Shown here piece after piece: positions 26,036-34,730 of a DNA stretch of 64,000 nucleotides (within the stretch, counting starts at the first letter, position 1; every line of letters starts with the position of its first letter). A program made the position numbers and the translations under genes. The stretch is from Pseudomonas fulva 12-X (lineage in GTDB: Bacteria; Pseudomonadota; Gammaproteobacteria; Pseudomonadales; Pseudomonadaceae). Under the pieces are notes generated by a model that was not told the DNA's origin, ran no database searches, and saw only the letters and a list, made by a program, of their open reading frames with translations. The DNA lies in assembly GCF_000213805.1 (NCBI RefSeq), contig NC_015556.1, forward strand, positions 3,735,001-3,799,000, read 5' to 3'.

Positions 26036-27679
26036 ATGTTGACGCTGCTCAATCTGTTGTCCGCCATTGCCCTGCTCATCTGGGGCACCCATATCGTGCG
26101 TACCGGCATCCTGCGGGTGTACGGCTCGCAACTGCGCCGCGTGCTCAGCCACAACGTCGGCAAGCGGCCGATGGCCTTCGTGGCCGGCATTGCCGTCACC
26201 GCGCTGGTGCAGAGCAGCAACGCCACGGCGCTGCTGGTCACCTCCTTCGTCGGCCAGGGGCTGATGGCGCTGACTCCGGCGCTGGCGATCATGCTCGGCG
26301 CCGATGTCGGCACTGCGCTGATGGCTCGGGTGCTGACCTTCGACCTCAGCTGGCTGTCGCCGCTGCTGATCTTCCTCGGCGTGGTGTTTTTCCTGTCACG
26401 CAAGCAGACCCGCGCTGGCCAGCTCGGCCGCGTGGGCATCGGCCTGGGCCTGATGATCCTCGCCCTGCAACTGATCGTCACCGCCGCCACGCCGATCACC
26501 GAGGCCAAGGGCATCCACGTGCTGTTCGCCTCGCTGACCGGCGATGTGCTGCTCGATGCGGTGGTCGGCGCGCTGTTCGCGCTGATTTCCTATTCAAGCC
26601 TGGCCGCGGTGCTGCTCACCGCCACGCTGACCGGCTCCGGGGTAATCGGCCTACCGGTGGCTATCGGCCTGGTGATCGGCGCCAACATCGGCAGCGGCGT
26701 GCTGGCCTTTCTCAATGCCAGCATGCAGAGCCAGGCGGGCCGCCGCGTGGCCCTGGGCAGCCTGCTCTACAAGCTGATCGGCCTGATTCTGGTGATCCCG
26801 GTGCTCGACCCGCTGGCGCACTGGCTGGACAGCCTGAACTGGCACCCGGCCGAGCTGGTGATCGGCTTCCACGTGCTCTACAACACCCTGCGCTGCCTGC
26901 TGATGCTGCCGACCCTGAATCTGATGGCGCGCTTCTGCAACTGGCTGCTGCCCGACCGCCCGGACGTCAACGCCGTCGCCAAACCCCGCCACCTCGACGT
27001 CACGGCGCTCTCCACACCCACCCTGGCGCTGGCCAATGCGGTGCGCGAAACCCTGCGCATCGGCGATCTGGTCGACACCATGCTCGGCCACCTACAGGAC
27101 GCCCTGCGCGGCAGCCAGCCGATCCTCGCCAAGGACCTGCGGCGCATCGACGACGACATCGATGCGCTGTTCAATGCCGTGAAGCTCTACCTCGCCCAGG
27201 TGTCCCAGGAAGACTTGAGCGAAACCGACCGCCATCGCTGGGCCGAGATCATCGAGTTCTCCTCGAACCTGGAACGTTCGGGCGATCTGATCGAGCGCAT
27301 GCTCGGCAAGATCCAGGACGAGAAGACCGCCCAGCGCCATGCCTTCTCCGACAGTGGCCTGGAGGAACTCATCGCCCTGCACGAACGCCTGCTCGGCAAC
27401 CTGCGCCTGGGCCTGTCGGTGTTCTTCTCGGCCGACGCCGATGCCGCACGCCAACTGCTGCGCGAAAAGCGCCGCTTCCGCATCCAGGAGCGCCGGCTCA
27501 CCCATTTACATGTCGAACGTCTGCATAAGCAGGTGGTCAAGAGTCTGGAAACCAGCTCTCTGCACCTGGAACTGATCGACGACATGAAACGCCTCAACTC
27601 GCTGTTCTGCGCAAGCGCCTACGCCGTACTCGGTAACCAGGACACCGGCGCCCTGCTCGCCGAAGAGGGTGGCGAATAG
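26036..27679 (+). CDS. Na/Pi cotransporter-family protein with PhoU-like C-terminus
   Basis: A 547-residue protein. The first 310 residues hold eight to nine membrane segments with the NptA/PF02690 repeat motif VQSSNATALLVTSFVGQG; the second repeat is degenerate (ISYSSLAAVLLTATL). The last 220 residues form a helical PhoU-like domain. Family members import phosphate with sodium; several bacterial homologues have no shown transport. The ATG at 26036 has GGGAG seven bases upstream; an in-frame extension to 25934 lacks support. Its stop codon shares a base with the next gene's start. Confidence 0.87.
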   Translation: MLTLLNLLSAIALLIWGTHIVRTGILRVYGSQLRRVLSHNVGKRPMAFVAGIAVTALVQSSNATALLVTSFVGQGLMALTPALAIMLGADVGTALMARVLTFDLSWLSPLLIFLGVVFFLSRKQTRAGQLGRVGIGLGLMILALQLIVTAATPITEAKGIHVLFASLTGDVLLDAVVGALFALISYSSLAAVLLTATLTGSGVIGLPVAIGLVIGANIGSGVLAFLNASMQSQAGRRVALGSLLYKLIGLILVIPVLDPLAHWLDSLNWHPAELVIGFHVLYNTLRCLLMLPTLNLMARFCNWLLPDRPDVNAVAKPRHLDVTALSTPTLALANAVRETLRIGDLVDTMLGHLQDALRGSQPILAKDLRRIDDDIDALFNAVKLYLAQVSQEDLSETDRHRWAEIIEFSSNLERSGDLIERMLGKIQDEKTAQRHAFSDSGLEELIALHERLLGNLRLGLSVFFSADADAARQLLREKRRFRIQERRLTHLHVERLHKQVVKSLETSSLHLELIDDMKRLNSLFCASAYAVLGNQDTGALLAEEGGE

Positions 27680-29070
27680 TGCGGGCCATGGCCCGCTCAC
27701 TGGCGCTGCTGCTGGGTCTGCTGTTGTGCGGCCCGCTATGGGCGGCGGACTATCTGAAGGTCGAAGGCTACCCGCTGGATAACGGCCTGCAGCTGATCCT
27801 CAAGCCCACCAGCGACCGCGGCCACGTGTCGATTCGCCTGGTGGTGGGCGTTGGTTTCGATCAGTTCGACTGCGACCACAAGGAACTGCCGCACCTGCTC
27901 GAACACCTGCTGTTCAGCGGCATCGACGAAAGCGGCGAAGCCGGCCTGGAAGAGCGCATGCAGGCCCTGGGCGGCGACTGGAATGCCTTCACCCGCGACA
28001 GCGATACCACCTTCGTTCTCGAAGTGCCCGCCGCCAATCAGCGTGCAGCGCTGGACCTGCTGCTTGCCGCGCTGTTCAACACCGAACTCACACCCGAACG
28101 CATCGACGCGGCCAAGCGGGTGATCGTCCACGAGAACGGCGAACACCCGGCCGCCTGGCAGCGCCTGCTCGGCGCGTCGGGCAAACGCAACGACACCACC
28201 GAACAGCTGGCCGCCGAACTCGGCCAGGCCTGCGCCGAACAGGACTCGCTGGAGCGTCTGGACACCGCGGCCCTGGAGCGCCTGCGCGAACAGTGGTATG
28301 TGGCCAACAACATGACTCTGATCATGGTCGGCGACCTGGATCGCCGCCTGCCCGCCTACCTGGAACGGCGCTTCGGCGAACTGCCGCCCGGCCCGATGCC
28401 GGAGCTGCGCGAACTGCCGGAAAGCAACGGCCACGCCGAGCCCGAACGCACACTGGTCACCGGTCTGCTCGGCGATACCGCCCAGGTGAGCCTGATCTTC
28501 ACCGAGCCCTGGGTCGGTGAACTCGACCAGGGCACCTGGCAACTGCTGCGCGACTACCTGCAGTGGGCCGTATACAAAGACCTGCGCATCGAGCTCGGCC
28601 TGGCCTACAGCCCCGAAGTGGAGCGCAGCGCCTACGGCAGCAGCAGCTTCTTCAGCATCAGCGCCGAGGTGGACCGCAAGGACGTGGCGCAAACCGGGCA
28701 GCGCCTGCACGACCTGCTGCAACGCCTGGCCAAGGACGGCCTGGACGACGCCACCGTCGAGCGCCTGCGCAGCGTCGCCCTCTCCCGCCAGAACTGGACC
28801 GCACAGGGCAACAGCGCCCTGGCCGACACCTACTGGAGTTCGCTCGGCAGCTACGAAGAAGGCCGCTTCGCCGACCCGGCACCCGAGCTGCGCAAGATCC
28901 ACACCGCCCAGCTCGATGCCGCCCTGAACCTGCTGCTCAAGCAGCCGAGCTACCAGCGCGTCCAGCAGCCATTGCTGAGCACCACTGGTCTGTATGTGGT
29001 AGGCGCCGTGGCGGGGGTGATTCTGCTGTTGGCCCTGGTCGGTCTGGTCAGTCTATTGCGCCGCCGCTGA
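27679..29070 (+). CDS. M16-family zinc metallopeptidase with C-terminal membrane anchor
   Basis: A 463-residue protein: signal peptide (cleavage near LWAAD), then one M16 peptidase unit with the inverted zinc motif HLLEH at residues 72-76 and a downstream Glu in IVHENGEHP. It closes with a single hydrophobic helix and LLRRR, so it is probably held in the inner membrane with its catalytic part in the periplasm. The start is GTG at 27679 or ATG at 27688. It overlaps the Na/Pi gene, so the two are co-translated. Pairs of active and inactive M16 units are common; no second unit is encoded here. Confidence 0.87.
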   Translation: MRAMARSLALLLGLLLCGPLWAADYLKVEGYPLDNGLQLILKPTSDRGHVSIRLVVGVGFDQFDCDHKELPHLLEHLLFSGIDESGEAGLEERMQALGGDWNAFTRDSDTTFVLEVPAANQRAALDLLLAALFNTELTPERIDAAKRVIVHENGEHPAAWQRLLGASGKRNDTTEQLAAELGQACAEQDSLERLDTAALERLREQWYVANNMTLIMVGDLDRRLPAYLERRFGELPPGPMPELRELPESNGHAEPERTLVTGLLGDTAQVSLIFTEPWVGELDQGTWQLLRDYLQWAVYKDLRIELGLAYSPEVERSAYGSSSFFSISAEVDRKDVAQTGQRLHDLLQRLAKDGLDDATVERLRSVALSRQNWTAQGNSALADTYWSSLGSYEEGRFADPAPELRKIHTAQLDAALNLLLKQPSYQRVQQPLLSTTGLYVVGAVAGVILLLALVGLVSLLRRR

Positions 29071-29071
29071 C

Positions 29072-29102
29072 GAAAAAGCCCCGGTTAACCGGGGCTTTCT
29101 TT
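29072..29102. terminator. Bidirectional terminator between the M16 and dehydratase genes
   Basis: AAAAAGCCCCGGTTAACCGGGGCTTTCTTT. It stands between the convergent ends of two operons and has A and T runs on either side. Confidence 0.92.
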
Positions 29103-29121
29103 ACGGCAAACGCGCTACTGC

Positions 29122-30297
29122 TTACTCGATGATATTGAACTCGCTCAGGTACTCCTCGGAGATTTCCAGACCCAGGCCGGGCTTGTTGTCATCGAGTTGG
29201 ATGTAGCCATTCACCGGCTGCGGCTCGCCCTTGAACACGTAGTAGAACAGCTCGTTGCCGACCTCTACATCGAACACCGGGAAGAACTCGGCCATAGGCG
29301 ACGCGGTGGTCGACATGGTCAGGTGGTAGTTGTGCATCTGCCCGGCATGGGGAATCACCGGCACCGACCAGGCTTCGGCCATGGCGTTGATCTTGCGCGC
29401 CGCGGTGATGCCGCCCACGCGGTTGGTGTCGTACTGGATCACGTCCACGGCGCGGCGTTCGAGCATCTCCTTGAAGCCGTACGACGTGAACTCGTGCTCG
29501 CCACCGGAGATCGGCATGATGCCCATCTTCTTCAGCTCGATGTAGCCTTCCAGGTCGTCGGCGATCACCGGTTCTTCCAGCCAGCGCGGCTCGAACTCGG
29601 CGAGTTTGGGCAGCATGCGGCGGGCGTATTCCAGGGTCCAGCCCATGTAGCACTCGAGCATGATGTCCACGTCCGGGCCGGCCAGTTCACGCAGCGCACG
29701 CACCTGTTCGATGTTGCGGCGCATGCCCGCCGGACCATCTTTCGGGCCATAGCCGAAGCGCATCTTCAGGGCCTTGAAGCCCTGGTTCAGATAGCCCTGG
29801 GCCTCCTCGAGGAACAGGTCGAGGTTGTCGTTGGCGTAGAGCTTGGAGGCGTAGGTCCAGATCTTTTCCTTGGTGCGCCCGCCGAGCAGCTTGAACACCG
29901 GCTTGTTCACCGCCTTGCCCATGATGTCCCAGATGGCGATGTCGATCGCCGAGATCGCCGCCATGCCGATGCCCTTGCGGCCCCAGGCGTGGCTCTGGCG
30001 ATACATCTTCTGCCAGATGTACTCGTTGTCGAACGGGTCCTCGCCAATGGCGATGGGCGCCAGGTACGTGTCGATGATTTCCTTGGCCACCCGCGGTGCC
30101 AGGGCGCAGTTGCCGATGCCGACGATGCCGTTGTCGGTCTCCACTTCCACCACCAGCCAGCCGTGGAAACGGAAGGAGCCCATGGCATCGCCCTTCTCGA
30201 AGAGGATGTCGCTGGCGTTGGTGCAGAAGTGCGCCTGGGGCGGCACGACCTTGCCCTTCCACTCGAAAACGCGGGTACGGATGGATTTTATTTTCAT
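29122..30297 (-). CDS. Enolase-superfamily acid-sugar dehydratase (L-rhamnonate dehydratase-like)
   Basis: A 391-residue enzyme of the mandelate racemase subgroup; members take a proton next to a carboxylate and remove water to give 2-keto-3-deoxy acids. The metal ligand positions are [16 protein letters not shown] and SGGEHEF; the first carries Glu where Asp is usual. The His/Asp dyad is in [12 protein letters not shown] and [21 protein letters not shown] and the overall pattern are nearest L-rhamnonate dehydratase from memory. The ATG has AAGGAG. It ends the minus-strand catabolic operon but sits 443 bases after the previous gene, so it may also have its own promoter. Confidence 0.8.
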   Translation of the reverse strand: MKIKSIRTRVFEWKGKVVPPQAHFCTNASDILFEKGDAMGSFRFHGWLVVEVETDNGIVGIGNCALAPRVAKEIIDTYLAPIAIGEDPFDNEYIWQKMYRQSHAWGRKGIGMAAISAIDIAIWDIMGKAVNKPVFKLLGGRTKEKIWTYASKLYANDNLDLFLEEAQGYLNQGFKALKMRFGYGPKDGPAGMRRNIEQVRALRELAGPDVDIMLECYMGWTLEYARRMLPKLAEFEPRWLEEPVIADDLEGYIELKKMGIMPISGGEHEFTSYGFKEMLERRAVDVIQYDTNRVGGITAARKINAMAEAWSVPVIPHAGQMHNYHLTMSTTASPMAEFFPVFDVEVGNELFYYVFKGEPQPVNGYIQLDDNKPGLGLEISEEYLSEFNIIE

Positions 30298-30740
30298 GGT
30301 ACGGCTCCTTTCACGATAGACGGGCGACCGGCAGAGACTGGCTCTAGGCGATACGACGGGGTTGGTTGAGCGGGAAACTGAAAAGAGGTGGCGAGCACAG
30401 CAAGGCCAGCGCTCTGGCCGATGCCATCGGTGTCATGGTCGATTCCTTGTTGCCGCTTTTTGCCCTGACGACCAGGGCCAGCTTCTTGTTGGTCCACGGC
30501 GGCAGCCGAGCTGCCTGTTGCCGACGACTCTAGCCATGGCGCTTGGCGGCGGATAATCACTTATGCGCATTTGGTGATAACCACAGGAAATGCCTGGCGC
30601 TGCAAAACTCCCGCGTGCGTTATCGCAGCGATCATTCGGATGAACGCTGGGGTAGAAACGAAACAGGGAGCTGGCGAGGCGGAACGACGTCATAGCGCCC
30701 CGGGAGGCTTAACCCTCTCGAGGCGTATGGTCAAACAGAG
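30298..30740 (-). other. Long gap inside the catabolic operon
   Basis: 443 bases without a supported gene, unusual in an operon whose other genes nearly touch. The only structure seen is the near-palindrome at 30552-30580. Short open frames here (30294-30560, 30433-30693, 30571-30765) have no recognisable content. Confidence 0.4.
30552..30580 (-). promoter_or_regulatory. Near-palindrome and possible promoter for the dehydratase gene
   Basis: Minus strand TTATCACCAAATGCGCAT, then AAGTGATTATC: arms TTATCAC and GTGATTA around the perfect ATGCGCAT core. TTATCA and GATTAT are 16 bases apart and could serve as -35 and -10 boxes. The leader to the dehydratase would be about 250 bases. Confidence 0.4.
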
Positions 30741-31700
30741 TCAATCGCCCAGATTGATCCGATAGAAATCCCGGGCATTGCGCCAGAAAAATCCATCGCG
30801 CTGCGCCTCGTCGTAGTCTGCGAGGATCGTCTGCAGCGCCGTGACCAGCTCGCCATAGCCGATGCGCAGGCCGGCCACCGGATAATTGCTGGCGAACAGG
30901 CAGCGATCGATGCCGAACAGGGCGAGGGTTTCTTCGATCACCCCGCGGTTGCCTTCCAGCGTCCAGGGTTGATCGCGCAGGCCCAGTTCGGAGACCTTCA
31001 CGCTGACGTTCGGCTGCGCCGCCAACGCGGCCATGCCGGCGCGCCAGCCGTCGAGCCCGGCGGGGCTGCGATCCCAGGGGAAACCCATGTGGTTGAGCAC
31101 GATGGGCACCTCGGGAAAGGCGGCCGCCACCTCGGCGGCTTCCTGCAGATGCCAGTACGGTACGCGCAAATCCCAGGACAGTCCGTGCCTGGCCAGCAGT
31201 TCGAAGCCGCGCAGCCAGGCCTCGTCCTGCATGCTGCCGCTCTGGCCACGCACGCTGGCAGCAAGCTCGGGGCGCGGCGCCGTCACCGGTTTGCTGCGAA
31301 TGCCGCGCAGCAGCGGATATTCCAGATGCCGGCCAAGCACCTCCTCGCATTCCGAGCGGTGGAACCAGACGTGGGCGACCACCGCATTGGGAAAACCGTA
31401 GCGCGCATGTTGCTCGTGTATCCAGCGGGTTTCCGCCACCTGATCGGCACGGTCGTGCTCGGCCTCACAGTGCACCGTGGCCAGCACCCGTTGGCCAGCG
31501 CTGTCGGCCAGGTAGTCCTCGGGCAGGTAGTTACGCCGCAGCGGCGCGTAGTCGCCGAGAAAGAAGCACGGGTCGACCTCGTCCTGCAACCAGGGGTAGC
31601 GGTGGCTGTCGAGGTCCCACAGGTGATGATGGGCATCGATCAGCCGCTGCCCGCCCGCCGCGTACGGCAGACCGAGGCGCTGGTGCAGGCACTCGGACAT
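30741..31700 (-). CDS. Lactonase-like amidohydrolase 1 (COG3618/PF04909)
   Basis: A 319-residue TIM-barrel protein. It opens with IDAHHHLWDLDSHRYPWL (metal-type His pair), has VLNHMGFPWDRS, and ends the barrel with LFASNYPVAG. Family members hydrolyse L-fucono- or L-rhamnono-lactone, 2-pyrone-4,6-dicarboxylate or related lactones. The late motif, normally SDWP in well-studied lactonases, reads SNYP here, so the catalytic Asp is replaced. I chose the ATG at 31700, one base after the stop of the upstream dctP; an ATG at 31715 would overlap that gene. It is paralogous to the protein at 37678-38637. Confidence 0.83.
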   Translation of the reverse strand: MSECLHQRLGLPYAAGGQRLIDAHHHLWDLDSHRYPWLQDEVDPCFFLGDYAPLRRNYLPEDYLADSAGQRVLATVHCEAEHDRADQVAETRWIHEQHARYGFPNAVVAHVWFHRSECEEVLGRHLEYPLLRGIRSKPVTAPRPELAASVRGQSGSMQDEAWLRGFELLARHGLSWDLRVPYWHLQEAAEVAAAFPEVPIVLNHMGFPWDRSPAGLDGWRAGMAALAAQPNVSVKVSELGLRDQPWTLEGNRGVIEETLALFGIDRCLFASNYPVAGLRIGYGELVTALQTILADYDEAQRDGFFWRNARDFYRINLGD

Positions 31701-31701
31701 T

Positions 31702-32712
31702 TCAGTTGGCTCCACGCAGGCGCTGCAGTTCGGTCTGCCAGGCGCTGACGAACTCGGCGTCGATGCTGCCGCTCACCTGTTCGGTGACCACCTTGGCCTG
31801 GTCGACGAAGCGCTGGCGCTGCTCGTCGCTGAGCGCATTGACCTGCATGCCGCTGTCCTTGAGTTCGGCGAGCTTCTCGCTGTTGGCCTTGCGCGCCAGC
31901 TCACGCTGCTCGCCACGCGCCTGCTCGGCGGCCTTGCGCAACTGGACGCGCTGGGCGTCGTCGAGCGAGTCCCAGGTCTTCTTGCTCATCAACAGCACGT
32001 AGGCGGTGTAGATGTGTTCGCTGAGGGTCAGGTACTTCTGCACTTCGTTGTAGCGCTGGGTGGCGATCAGCGAAATGGGGTTCTCCTGGCCGTCGATGGC
32101 GTGCATCTCAAGGGCGCTGAACACTTCGTTGATCGGCATCGGCTGGGCATTGGCGCCCAGGTGATCGAAGAAGGTACGGAACACCGGGCTCTGCACGGTA
32201 CGGATCTTCAGGCCCTTGAGGTCTTCCCACTTCTCGATGGGCCGTTTGCTGTTGGTCAGGTTGCGAAAACCGATCTCCCAGAAACCCAGGCCGACCAGCC
32301 CCTTGGCTTCCAGCTTGGCCAACAGTTGCTGGCCCATCGGCCCGTCGAGCATGGCGTCCACCTCGGCGGTGGAATTGAACTGGTACGGCAGATCCAGCAC
32401 GCCGAACTCCTTGACCAGCCCGACCAGCGTCGGCGCGCCCACCAAGGCGAACTCGATGGTGCCGGCCGGCAGCGCGCCGAGCATCTGCACATCGTTGCCG
32501 AGCATCGCCGACGGGAACACCTTGACGTTCAGCGCGCCGCCGCTGCCATCCTTCAGATGTTCGGCAAACAGCTTGGCGCCTTGCGGCCCTGGGGCGTCAA
32601 TGGGGTCACCGGCGCTGAGTTTGAAGCTGCGCTCCTCGGCGTGGGCGGCAAGGCCCGGCAGCAGCAGAGCCAGGCCAAGGGCGGCCAGGGTTCGAGTGAA
32701 TGGCTTGTTCAT
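31702..32712 (-). CDS. TRAP transporter substrate-binding protein DctP, copy 1
   Basis: A 336-residue periplasmic protein: signal peptide (cleavage AAHAEE), then a DctP fold with the carboxylate-binding Arg region LKGLKIRTVQSPVFRTFF and SALEMHAIDGQENP. It should bind an organic acid for the DctQM permease encoded upstream. It is a second binding protein for one permease, separated from it by the beta-propeller gene and DctP copy 2. The ATG has GGAG with AACAACAA between it and the start codon. Confidence 0.92.
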   Translation of the reverse strand: MNKPFTRTLAALGLALLLPGLAAHAEERSFKLSAGDPIDAPGPQGAKLFAEHLKDGSGGALNVKVFPSAMLGNDVQMLGALPAGTIEFALVGAPTLVGLVKEFGVLDLPYQFNSTAEVDAMLDGPMGQQLLAKLEAKGLVGLGFWEIGFRNLTNSKRPIEKWEDLKGLKIRTVQSPVFRTFFDHLGANAQPMPINEVFSALEMHAIDGQENPISLIATQRYNEVQKYLTLSEHIYTAYVLLMSKKTWDSLDDAQRVQLRKAAEQARGEQRELARKANSEKLAELKDSGMQVNALSDEQRQRFVDQAKVVTEQVSGSIDAEFVSAWQTELQRLRGAN

Positions 32713-32713
32713 C

Positions 32714-32721
32714 TTGTTGTT
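32714..32721 (-). promoter_or_regulatory. AACAACAA (Hfq/Crc-type) between ribosome binding site and ATG of dctP1
   Basis: Minus strand GGAGAACAACAAGATG: a perfect AANAANAA match that fills the space between Shine-Dalgarno and start codon. Binding of Hfq/Crc there would block initiation. Confidence 0.55.
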
Positions 32722-32739
32722 CTCCGAAATGACGGGACT

Positions 32740-33666
32740 TCAGCGCACGATGACCTGGGATACATCCGGCTCAAGCAGGGTGTGGAAGTAGCGCTGGAAG
32801 GTGAAGGTGTTCAGATCCAGCATGCCGACGCGCTGGTCCTTGAGGGTGACGAACGCCAGATCGCGGGTCGGGTGCAGACTCATGGCGATGGCGTGGGTGT
32901 CGAGTTCGATGCGGTGGATTTCCTCGAGATCGGCGTTGAATATCGAGATCGAATGCTCGGCGTAGTTGGTCACGTACAGGCGATTCTGACGGTCGCGGTA
33001 GATACGCGTCGGGTCGGCACCGGTGCGGCCACGGCGGGTCACTTGCAGCGTCTCGACATCCACGGCGACGATGCTGTTGTCGCCACGGGTGGCGACGTAC
33101 AGGGTGCATTCGTCGGCGCTGAAGCAGTTGCCCTCGGGCATGCTGCCCGGCTGCACCGGCACCGGCGCGACAGTCGGATCCTGCGGTTTGAGGCGGGTGA
33201 TGGTGTTGCTCAGCAGGTTGAGGGCGAAGGCGGTCTCGCCGCTGCGGGTCAGCGCCACCAGGTGGCTTTTGTACCCGCCGGACGGAATGGCCCGGTCCGG
33301 GGTGTCCTTGAGGTGCGGCTGGTCGAAGATCAGCAGGGTCGAATTACCTTCGCTGAGCACGTAGAGGCGATCCTGGTCGTCCATCGCCAGGCCATGGGGA
33401 CGGCGGAACGGCCAGATGCTCAGGGTACGCACGTGCTCGGCCTTTTCCAGATCGATGACGAATATCGAGCAGCCACCCTCGCCCTCATGGCTGGAGGTTT
33501 CGATGCCGTAGTGGCCGACGTAGGCGAAGCGATTCTGCGAGTCCACCACGAACTCGTGGGGGAAGTCCGGCAGGCGGATGTGCTTGATGGCGTCGCCGCT
33601 CTGCACGTCGTAGAAGCTGAAGGTATGGGCGCATTTCTGCACCAGCAGCAGAATTTCCTGACTCAT
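32740..33666 (-). CDS. Beta-propeller (YncE/lactonase-type) protein
   Basis: A 308-residue protein made of repeated units of about 42 residues with patterns such as NRFAYVGHYG, DRLYVLSEGNSTLLIFD, CTLYVATRGDNSIVAVD and NRLYVTNYAEHSISIFN. This fits a seven-bladed propeller. No signal peptide is visible, so it is probably cytosolic. Propellers of this type include 6-phosphogluconolactonase and the carboxymuconate-lactonising enzymes, so a lactone-handling role would suit the island, but no catalytic residues could be assigned. The ATG has AAGGA nine bases upstream. Confidence 0.72.
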   Translation of the reverse strand: MSQEILLLVQKCAHTFSFYDVQSGDAIKHIRLPDFPHEFVVDSQNRFAYVGHYGIETSSHEGEGGCSIFVIDLEKAEHVRTLSIWPFRRPHGLAMDDQDRLYVLSEGNSTLLIFDQPHLKDTPDRAIPSGGYKSHLVALTRSGETAFALNLLSNTITRLKPQDPTVAPVPVQPGSMPEGNCFSADECTLYVATRGDNSIVAVDVETLQVTRRGRTGADPTRIYRDRQNRLYVTNYAEHSISIFNADLEEIHRIELDTHAIAMSLHPTRDLAFVTLKDQRVGMLDLNTFTFQRYFHTLLEPDVSQVIVR

Positions 33667-33715
33667 GATCTCGATTCCTTGAAGCGGCGCTCGGCGCGCC
33701 GCCGGGTTGATGGGC

Positions 33716-34699
33716 TCAGCGCAGGGCGTCGATGGCGTCGAGCAGTTCGCTGCCATGCTGTTTGACGAAGGCCTCGCGCACCGGCGCGGACACCGCCTTG
33801 CGGAAGGCTTCGCGATCGACGTTCGGCTCGATCTGCATGCCTTTCTCGGCCAGCTCGACAAGGAACTTGCTGTCGTTTTCGGCGTTCATCTTGCGCTGCG
33901 ACTGGCCGGCAGCGCGGGCTGCGTCAACCAGCAGTTTTTGTTGCTCGGCTGGCAAGGCGTCGAACTTCTCCTTGTTCATCACCAACACCAAAGCGGTGTA
34001 GGCGTGATGGGTCTGCGACAGGTACTTCTGCACTTCATAGAAGCCCGACGACCAGGTGATGCTCAGCGGGTGCTCCTGAGCATCCACCGCCTTCATTTCA
34101 AGGGCGTTGTACAGCTCGGCCAGCGGCAGCGGCTGCGGGTTGGCGCCGAGCAGGCGGAACGCCTCAATCTGCGCCGGGTTGCTGGAGGTGCGGATCTTCA
34201 GGCCTTTGACGTCTTCGGGCACGCGCACCGGTTTGCGCGAGTTGGTGATGTCACGAAAGCCCACTTCCCAGTAGGCCAGGCCTTTAAGGTTGTGGGTTTC
34301 CAAGTCGTCGAGCAGCTTCTGGCCGATCTCGCCGTCCAGCACGCGGTAGGCATGGGCGCTGTCGGCGAACACGAACGGCAGGTCGAGCACCGACATGCGT
34401 GGAGTCAGGCCGCTGAAGTTGGGCGTGCCGGACATTTCCATCTCGATGGTGCCGCCGCGCACGCCGGCGATCATCGCCTGGTCGTTGCCCAGCATGCTGT
34501 TGCCATATGGGCGTACCACCAGCTCACCCTTGGAGCCATCCTTGACCCGCTGCGCGAACTCCTTGGCCGCTAGGCTCTGAGTGTCGCTGTCCGAGCCAGC
34601 GAAACCGAAGCGCAGGATGGTGGCCGCCTGAACCTGTAGCGTACAGCTCAGCAGCAACAGGCAACCCAGGGTACGCAATGTGTTCTTGTTGTTTTTCAT
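33716..34699 (-). CDS. TRAP transporter substrate-binding protein DctP, copy 2
   Basis: A 327-residue protein with signal peptide (cleavage VQAAT), binding-site Arg in VKGLKIRTSSNPAQ and YNALEMKAVDAQEHP. It lies directly downstream of dctM, the usual place, so it is the more likely main receptor. It is clearly diverged from copy 1, which suggests different or broadened ligand recognition. Codons 2-6 are AAAAACAACAAGAAC, which form a perfect AANAANAA site just after the ATG. Confidence 0.92.
   Translation of the reverse strand: MKNNKNTLRTLGCLLLLSCTLQVQAATILRFGFAGSDSDTQSLAAKEFAQRVKDGSKGELVVRPYGNSMLGNDQAMIAGVRGGTIEMEMSGTPNFSGLTPRMSVLDLPFVFADSAHAYRVLDGEIGQKLLDDLETHNLKGLAYWEVGFRDITNSRKPVRVPEDVKGLKIRTSSNPAQIEAFRLLGANPQPLPLAELYNALEMKAVDAQEHPLSITWSSGFYEVQKYLSQTHHAYTALVLVMNKEKFDALPAEQQKLLVDAARAAGQSQRKMNAENDSKFLVELAEKGMQIEPNVDREAFRKAVSAPVREAFVKQHGSELLDAIDALR
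34686..34693 (-). promoter_or_regulatory. AACAACAA just inside the dctP2 coding region
   Basis: Minus-strand AACAACAA covering codons 3-5, a position where Hfq/Crc could hinder the initiating ribosome. Confidence 0.5.
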
Positions 34700-34730
34700 C
34701 GTTACATCCTTGCAGTGAGGGAAAACGGTT

